From: DASUBN01 sp035465695
GTDB lineage: Bacteria > Pseudomonadota > Gammaproteobacteria > Natronospirales > REEB76
Reading direction: 5' to 3'
Assembly (NCBI GenBank): GCA_035465695.1
Contig: DATIVR010000206.1
Coordinates: 1-9,185 of the forward strand
DNA: 9,185 nt
The notes beneath the pieces were generated by a model. It was not told the DNA's origin. It saw nothing but the letters and a program-made list of their open reading frames with translations, and made no database searches. The translations under genes were made by a program, and so were the position numbers. Positions 5,378 through 9,185 of this stretch are shown here, in pieces; within the stretch, counting starts at the first letter, position 1, and each line of letters starts with the position of its first letter.

Positions 5378-6798
5378 GCCCGACGCTCCGCTCGGGCGAA
5401 GGATGTCAGGTCACCCAGGTCCAGGGAGTCACCCCGCGCAGGGATCGTCACCGGACAACCGAAGCGTCTGCGTAGTTCTGCCGCCAGTGCGGTACTGGCC
5501 TGCGGTTCGCCGTGTACCACGGCGACACGGGGCCGGTCCTTGAAACCCGCATACCAGTGGCACAAGGCCTCCTGGTCGGCGTGCGCCGAGAGCCCTCCCA
5601 CGGTGTGCACCTGTGCGGCCACGGGGACGGATTCGCCCCATAGCGTCACCTCGCGCGCGCCTTCCACCAGGCGGCGGCCGAGAGTGCCGGCGGCCTGGAA
5701 GCCGACGAACACCAAGTGAGTGTTGCGATGGGAGAGTCTCTGCTTGAGATGGTGCAGGATGCGGCCTCCGGAGCACATGCCGCTGCCGGCGATGATGATG
5801 GCGCCGCCGCTGACGCGGTTGATGGCGATGGATTCCCCGGTGGTGGGCGTGCAGTGCAGCCCGGGAAAGCTGAAGGCTGCCGCGCGGCCCAGGTCCGCCG
5901 CCTTCGGCGCCAGTAGCGCGGCATGATGCACATACACGGCTGTGGCTTCGATGGCCATGGGGCTGTCCAGGAACACGACCCAGTCCTTGAGGCCCCATTC
6001 CTCATGGTGGCGGCCCAGCACGAACAGCAGTTCCTGGGTGCGCCCGACGGAGAACGCCGGGATCAGGATGTTGCCACCGGCGGCGCGGGCGGCGGCGATG
6101 ATCTGGCCCAGTTCCGCGAGGGTGGACTCGGCACTGCGATGACGGCGGTCGCCGTAGGCACTCTCGAGGATCACGCAGTCTGAGTCCTCGATGCGCACAG
6201 GCGGCGGCATGATGAAGCCCTGTTGGCTTCCCAGGTCGCCGCTGAAGACCAGCTTGCGCGGCTCACCGTCGCCTTCGAACCAGAGTTCGGTGATGGCGGC
6301 GCCGAGGATGTGCCCGGCATCCTGCAGCCGGCAGTTGAGTCCGGGCAGGACTTCGGCGCGCTTGCCGTACATCAGCGCGTGGAATCGGTCGAGGCAGCGT
6401 TCCACGTCAACCGGGCCATACAGGGGTTCGGTGGCCGGCGTGCGGCTTCGTCCATGCTTCGCCGCAGATTCAGCGTCCCGGCGTGCCAGCTCCGCGGCAT
6501 CCAATAGCATGATGCGTGCCAGGTCACGGGTGGCGGCATGGGCGTAGATGGGACCGCGGAAACCCTGGCGCACCAGCGAGGGTAGACGCCCGCTGTGGTC
6601 AAGGTGGGCGTGACTCAGGATCACGGCGTCGATGGAAGCCGGGTCGAAGGGGAAAGCCTGGTGGTTGCGCAATTCCTGCGCCGGACTGCCCTGGAACAGG
6701 CCGCAGTCCAGCAGGATGCGGTGGCCGGCCCATTCCACCAGATGGCAGGAGCCCGTGACCTCACCGGCGGCCCCCAGGAAGCGGACGCGTGCGTTCAT
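5374..6798 (-). CDS. MBL-fold/beta-CASP RNA-processing exonuclease-like metallohydrolase
   Basis: A 474-residue zinc-dependent nuclease-like protein of the group that includes bacterial beta-CASP RNases and CPSF73-like proteins, presumably acting on RNA in the cytoplasm. The metallo-beta-lactamase core has RFLGAAGEVTGSCHL (6-20), the HxHxDH motif HAHLDH (63-68), His163 (DAGHILGA) and Asp188 (FSGDLG). The beta-CASP cap runs from about 210 to 395, with LESAYGD (211-217), IPAFSVGRTQELL (246-258), AGSGMCSGGRILHHL (337-351) and VGFQAAGTLGRRL (365-377). The C-terminal RMMBL part has GGLSAHADQ (401-409, His406) and VVHGEP (427-432). All expected metal ligands are present. ATG 6798 is preferred because AAGGGA lies 6 nt upstream and it follows the predicted transcription start by 21 nt; longer in-frame starts run through the Fnr-like box. 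It is coupled to the downstream membrane-protein gene. The RNA target and exo- versus endonuclease activity are unknown. Confidence 0.9.
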   Translation of the reverse strand: MNARVRFLGAAGEVTGSCHLVEWAGHRILLDCGLFQGSPAQELRNHQAFPFDPASIDAVILSHAHLDHSGRLPSLVRQGFRGPIYAHAATRDLARIMLLDAAELARRDAESAAKHGRSRTPATEPLYGPVDVERCLDRFHALMYGKRAEVLPGLNCRLQDAGHILGAAITELWFEGDGEPRKLVFSGDLGSQQGFIMPPPVRIEDSDCVILESAYGDRRHRSAESTLAELGQIIAAARAAGGNILIPAFSVGRTQELLFVLGRHHEEWGLKDWVVFLDSPMAIEATAVYVHHAALLAPKAADLGRAAAFSFPGLHCTPTTGESIAINRVSGGAIIIAGSGMCSGGRILHHLKQRLSHRNTHLVFVGFQAAGTLGRRLVEGAREVTLWGESVPVAAQVHTVGGLSAHADQEALCHWYAGFKDRPRVAVVHGEPQASTALAAELRRRFGCPVTIPARGDSLDLGDLTSFARAERRA

Positions 6799-6825
6799 GG
6801 CGGATCCCTTGCGAGCGACGCAGCC

Positions 6826-6831
6826 AGCATG
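6826..6831 (-). promoter_or_regulatory. Predicted -10 element of the MBL/membrane-protein operon (CATGCT)
   Basis: CATGCT is a weak -10 (three of six matches) lying exactly 22 bp from the Fnr-like box at 6854-6867 in the minus direction. It predicts a start near 6819 and a 21-nt leader, equal in length to those of the flavin oxidoreductase and dksA-like genes. Confidence 0.45.
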
Positions 6832-6853
6832 CGCAAGGCCGCTTGGGGCTGCA

Positions 6854-6867
6854 TTGACCTGGGTCAT
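6854..6867. promoter_or_regulatory. Shared Fnr/Anr-like box between the MBL operon and hemN
   Basis: TTGACCTGGGTCAT is the only such box in the 104-bp gap between two divergent genes. Its centre (6860.5) is 41.5 bp from the predicted starts on both sides (about 6819 minus, about 6902 plus), so one Fnr dimer is positioned as a class II activator for both promoters. The TTGAC half lies upstream for hemN and the ATGAC half upstream for the MBL gene. Confidence 0.78.
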
Positions 6868-6889
6868 GGCCGCGTGCCCAGGTGCGGCC

Positions 6890-6895
6890 CAGACT
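6890..6895 (+). promoter_or_regulatory. Predicted -10 element of hemN (CAGACT)
   Basis: CAGACT matches three of six consensus bases and lies exactly 22 bp downstream of the shared box. It would start transcription near 6902, one base before the hemN ATG, implying a leaderless mRNA. It is weak on its own; the spacing is the main support. Confidence 0.42.
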
Positions 6896-6902
6896 GGCGC
6901 CC

Positions 6903-8294
6903 ATGCAAAACTCCAAATCCCCGAGTTTCGATCCGGCACTCATCTCGCGTTACGACCGGTCGGGTCCGCGCTACACCTCGTACCCCACCGCCCGCCAGTT
7001 CGAGTCACCCTTCGACATCCAGCGCTATCTGGGCGAAGTGACGCGCAGCAATGAGGATCCCATCCCGCGTGACCTCTCGCTCTATGTGCATCTGCCGTTC
7101 TGTACCAACCCGTGTTTCTACTGTGGCTGCACCCGGCTCATCACCCGCGACCCCGAGAGCCTGGCGCGATATCTGCAGCGCCTGCTGCATGAAGCGGCCC
7201 TGCAGGGGTCGCTCTTCGATCGTATCCGCGCGGTGCGTCAACTGCATCTCGGCGGAGGCACGCCGACCCAATTCAACGACGAGCAACTCAACTCGCTCTT
7301 GCAGGGTCTGCGTGCCGGCTTCAGCTTCGCCGCGGCTGTGGAGACTTCCATCGAGGTGGATCCCCGCGGCGTGACACCGGCTCGGATGCTGGCGCTCGCC
7401 GAGTTGGGGTTCAACCGGGCTAGCTTCGGCATCCAGGACCTGGATCCCGAGGTACAGGCAGCGGTCAACCGCCGCCAGGACCGACAACATTGCCTGGACA
7501 TCATCGCCGCGGCGCAGTCAGCCGGTTTCGAATCGGTGGCCGTGGACCTGATCTACGGCTTGCCCAAGCAGACGCTCGACGGCTTCGGCGACACCCTGGA
7601 CACCATGATCGGTGCCGGTGTGGGACGCGTCGCCATCTACGCTTACGCGCACATGCCTTCCCAGTTCAAGGCGCAGCGCCAGATCCGGCAGGAAGACCTG
7701 CCAGGCCCGGCGATGCGGCTGGAGTTGCTTGCGCTGGCGGTGGAGAAGCTCACGGATGCGGGCTACGAGCACGTGGGCATGGATCACTTCGCCTTGCCGG
7801 GGGACAGCCTGGCCCAGGCGTGGCATCACGGCCAGTTGCAACGCAACTTCCAGGGGTATTCCACGCTGGCGGGACTCGACCTCGTCGGCCTGGGCATGAG
7901 CGCCATCGGGCACGTCGGGCGTGTCTATAGCCAGAACGCGAAGACCCTGGATGCCTATTACGCTGCCCTCGACGATGGCCGCTTGCCGGTGGTGGCGGGA
8001 CTGGTCATGAGCGACGACGACGAATTGCGCGCGGACGTGATCAACCGGCTCATGTGCTATGACGGCGTGAGCTTCGAAGCCATCGAACGCAGATACGGGA
8101 TAAAGTTCTGGCATTACTTCGCTCCTGAATTGGCGCGCCTTGAGCCGCTGGCGCAAGACGGCCTGGTGACCATCGACCGGTTCGGGATATGGGTCTCCAC
8201 CAAGGGCCGCTACCTGTTACGGACCCTGGCCATGCAGTTCGACGCCTATCTGCCCGGCTCGGGCGGTACCCCCCAGTATTCGCGGGTGATCTAG
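6903..8294 (+). CDS. hemN: Oxygen-independent coproporphyrinogen III oxidase (radical SAM)
   Basis: Converts coproporphyrinogen III to protoporphyrinogen IX by oxidative decarboxylation without O2, using S-adenosylmethionine and a 4Fe-4S cluster, so haem can be made anaerobically. The 463-residue length matches E. coli HemN (457). GPRYTSYPTA (21-30) is the characteristic N-terminal motif of true HemN. PFCTNPCFYCGC supplies Cys67, Cys71 and Cys74 as cluster ligands plus Cys76, the CxxxCxxCxC pattern of HemN, followed by LGGGTPT at about 115-121. The C-terminal HemN domain is complete and ends in an in-frame stop. The start at 6903 is preferred over the in-frame GTG at 6882, because the protein then aligns with HemN from its first residues and 6882 lies inside the promoter. 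No ribosome-binding site precedes 6903. It lies 99 bp upstream of fnr on the same strand, an arrangement resembling the hemN-anr region of pseudomonads, and is probably Fnr-activated. Confidence 0.95.
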   Translation: MQNSKSPSFDPALISRYDRSGPRYTSYPTARQFESPFDIQRYLGEVTRSNEDPIPRDLSLYVHLPFCTNPCFYCGCTRLITRDPESLARYLQRLLHEAALQGSLFDRIRAVRQLHLGGGTPTQFNDEQLNSLLQGLRAGFSFAAAVETSIEVDPRGVTPARMLALAELGFNRASFGIQDLDPEVQAAVNRRQDRQHCLDIIAAAQSAGFESVAVDLIYGLPKQTLDGFGDTLDTMIGAGVGRVAIYAYAHMPSQFKAQRQIRQEDLPGPAMRLELLALAVEKLTDAGYEHVGMDHFALPGDSLAQAWHHGQLQRNFQGYSTLAGLDLVGLGMSAIGHVGRVYSQNAKTLDAYYAALDDGRLPVVAGLVMSDDDELRADVINRLMCYDGVSFEAIERRYGIKFWHYFAPELARLEPLAQDGLVTIDRFGIWVSTKGRYLLRTLAMQFDAYLPGSGGTPQYSRVI

Positions 8295-8322
8295 CAGAAT
8301 CAGCCGTCCGCTTAGCGGCACT

Positions 8323-8337
8323 TCAGGGTTTCCCTGA
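8323..8337 (+). other. Perfect 6-bp-stem hairpin in the hemN-fnr intergenic gap (TCAGGG-TTT-CCCTGA)
   Basis: The 99-bp gap 8295-8393 contains this perfect inverted repeat with a 3-nt loop, 29 nt after the hemN stop. It is followed by TGGGTCTT rather than a T-run, so it is not a convincing intrinsic terminator. It might attenuate readthrough or stabilise the hemN mRNA end. Upstream of it is a smaller CCGC-TTA-GCGG repeat (8309-8319). Downstream is an AT-rich palindrome, GATATATC (8354-8361), that could hold a weak fnr -10. No Fnr-like box was found in the gap. Confidence 0.35.
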
Positions 8338-8378
8338 TGGGTCTTCAGCTCCCGATATATCAGGCTTGGGACAGTTAC

Positions 8379-8385
8379 AGGGGAG
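8379..8385 (+). promoter_or_regulatory. Ribosome-binding site of fnr (AGGGGAG)
   Basis: AGGGGAG lies 8 nt upstream of ATG 8394 and fixes that start over the in-frame ATG at 8337, which overlaps the hairpin and has no such element. Confidence 0.65.
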
Positions 8386-8393
8386 CCGAAGCC

Positions 8394-9137
8394 ATGCAGA
8401 CCGCCACCGTCATGAGATTGAGACCCGCAGATGCCAAAGTGCGTCTAGCGGCCTGCAGCAACTGCTCGCTGGCGCAGCTCTGCATTCCTACCGGCCTGGG
8501 CCACGACGACCTGGAGCGCATGGATGACCTCGTCACCCGCTCCACACCCATGCATGAAGGCGAGCACCTGTTCCGCATCGGTGACACCTTCGATACGGTG
8601 TTCGCGGTGCGCTCGGGTTCGTTCAAGACCTACACCGTGGACGCAGAGGGACGCGAACACGTGCTCGGCTTCCACCTGCCCGGCGAGCTCATGGGTCTGA
8701 AAGCCATCTATTCGAAGCGGCATTTCGCCAACGCCATGGCGCTGGATACGGCTACCGTCTGCATGCTGCCGTTCGACGACCTGAGTGCGTTGGCCCACAC
8801 GGTCCCCGGTCTCCAGGACCAGATGATGCGGCTGATGAGCAAGGACCTGGCGGAAGCCGTGGTCCTGGCGGGCGACTTCACCGCCGAGGAACGGCTCGCC
8901 GCCTTCCTGACCGGTCTCTCGCGCCGCTATGCCAAGCGCGGATTCTCTGCCCAGGAATTCAACCTCACCATTTCCCGTCGCGACATCGCCAACTTCCTGC
9001 GCCTGGCGCCGGAGACCGTGAGCCGCGTGTTCGCACGTTTCGAGAAGGACCGCCTGATAGCGGTGGAACGCCGCTCCATCCGGTTGCTGGATCCGCCCAA
9101 GCTGCACGCCATGGCCCAGTGCATGGAAGAGATGTAA
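8394..9137 (+). CDS. fnr: Fnr/Anr-type oxygen-sensing transcriptional regulator (Crp/Fnr family, 4Fe-4S)
   Basis: A global regulator that binds a 4Fe-4S cluster without oxygen, dimerises and activates genes for anaerobic growth. The 247 residues compare with 250 in E. coli Fnr. Cys21, Cys24 and Cys30 (CSNCSLAQLC) and Cys123 (TVCMLPF) match the four E. coli cluster ligands Cys20, Cys23, Cys29 and Cys122, so oxygen sensing is expected. The cyclic-nucleotide-like beta-roll spans about 35-135, the dimerisation helix about 138-160, and the winged helix-turn-helix about 164-235. The recognition helix PETVSRVF contains Glu207, Ser210 and Arg211, matching Glu209, Ser212 and Arg213 that read TTGAT in E. 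coli. Oddly, between LMS and AEERLAAF there are 14 residues rather than the 17 in E. coli Fnr and Anr, and the position of E. coli Asp154 is Ala or deleted. The gene is probably co-transcribed in part with hemN. An Anr-type name is equally defensible. Confidence 0.93.
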   Translation: MQTATVMRLRPADAKVRLAACSNCSLAQLCIPTGLGHDDLERMDDLVTRSTPMHEGEHLFRIGDTFDTVFAVRSGSFKTYTVDAEGREHVLGFHLPGELMGLKAIYSKRHFANAMALDTATVCMLPFDDLSALAHTVPGLQDQMMRLMSKDLAEAVVLAGDFTAEERLAAFLTGLSRRYAKRGFSAQEFNLTISRRDIANFLRLAPETVSRVFARFEKDRLIAVERRSIRLLDPPKLHAMAQCMEEM

Positions 9138-9168
9138 GCCGCGGCTGCCGGCTGATCCTTCATCGTAG

Positions 9169-9182
9169 ATGACCCAAGTCAT
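9169..9182. promoter_or_regulatory. Fnr/Anr-like box at the right edge, probably for a gene outside the window
   Basis: ATGACCCAAGTCAT is a dyad of the same type (both half-sites ATGAC) in the non-coding sequence after fnr. It cannot drive fnr, which lies upstream on the plus strand. A plus-strand promoter here would start near 9217, beyond the window. Confidence 0.62.
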
Positions 9183-9185
9183 GGC

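Noticed and set aside
6799..6939. 47-residue N-terminal extension of the MBL protein
   Set aside because: It would run through the Fnr-like box and past the hemN ATG, and the MBL fold begins right at ATG 6798, which has a good ribosome-binding site.
9137..9153. Hairpin AGCCG-N7-CGGCT after fnr as an intrinsic terminator
   Set aside because: The stem is only 5 bp and no T-run follows, so it does not meet the usual criteria, although it may still be a weak 3' structure.

Overview
The window is a GC-rich, gene-dense chromosomal segment of a facultatively anaerobic or denitrifying-type proteobacterium. The Fnr/Anr-type regulator next to an oxygen-independent coproporphyrinogen III oxidase (hemN) resembles the hemN-anr neighbourhood of pseudomonads. 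I favour Gammaproteobacteria, with Betaproteobacteria possible, and do not name a genus. There are no mobile elements, tRNAs, rRNAs or CRISPR arrays, and almost every base is coding.

Layout: (1) 1-380 (-), 5' part of an Hsp20 small heat-shock protein gene. (2) 460-2439 (-), an FMN/4Fe-4S/FAD NADH:flavin oxidoreductase of the 2,4-dienoyl-CoA reductase family. (3) 2440-2609, a divergent regulatory region with two Fnr-like boxes. (4) 2610-2987 (+), a small DksA/TraR-type zinc-finger protein. (5) 2984-3874 (-), a GpsA-like dehydrogenase with an altered substrate-phosphate motif. (6) 3907-4839 (+), an alpha/beta hydrolase. (7) 4784-5377 (-), a two-helix membrane protein, translationally coupled to (8) 5374-6798 (-), an MBL/beta-CASP RNase-like protein. 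(9) 6799-6902, a divergent promoter built on one Fnr-like box. (10) 6903-8294 (+), hemN. (11) 8394-9137 (+), an fnr gene with all four Fe-S cysteines. (12) 9169-9182, a further Fnr-like box at the right edge, probably serving a gene outside the window.

The unifying signal is a 14-bp dyad close to TTGACCTGGGTCAA. It occurs five times, always between or at the edge of genes. Where a gene start lies downstream, the box is followed after 22-23 bp by a plausible -10 element, which is class II Fnr geometry (box centred near -41.5). On this basis hsp20, the flavin oxidoreductase, the dksA-like gene, the MBL/membrane-protein operon and hemN would all be switched on by the Fnr encoded here: a local low-oxygen regulon joining protein protection, RNA turnover, transcription control, electron disposal and anaerobic haem synthesis. 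The gpsA-like and hydrolase genes have no visible box.

The main oddities are these. The Fnr dimerisation helix is about three residues short and lacks the equivalent of E. coli Asp154. One box appears to serve two mutually exclusive promoters (MBL and hemN). The hemN transcript is predicted to be leaderless. Nine of ten half-sites are NTGAC rather than the canonical TTGAT. A second TTGACC/GGTCAA dyad with different spacing sits on the predicted hsp20 transcription start. All family and alignment statements come from memory and reading; no search was run.
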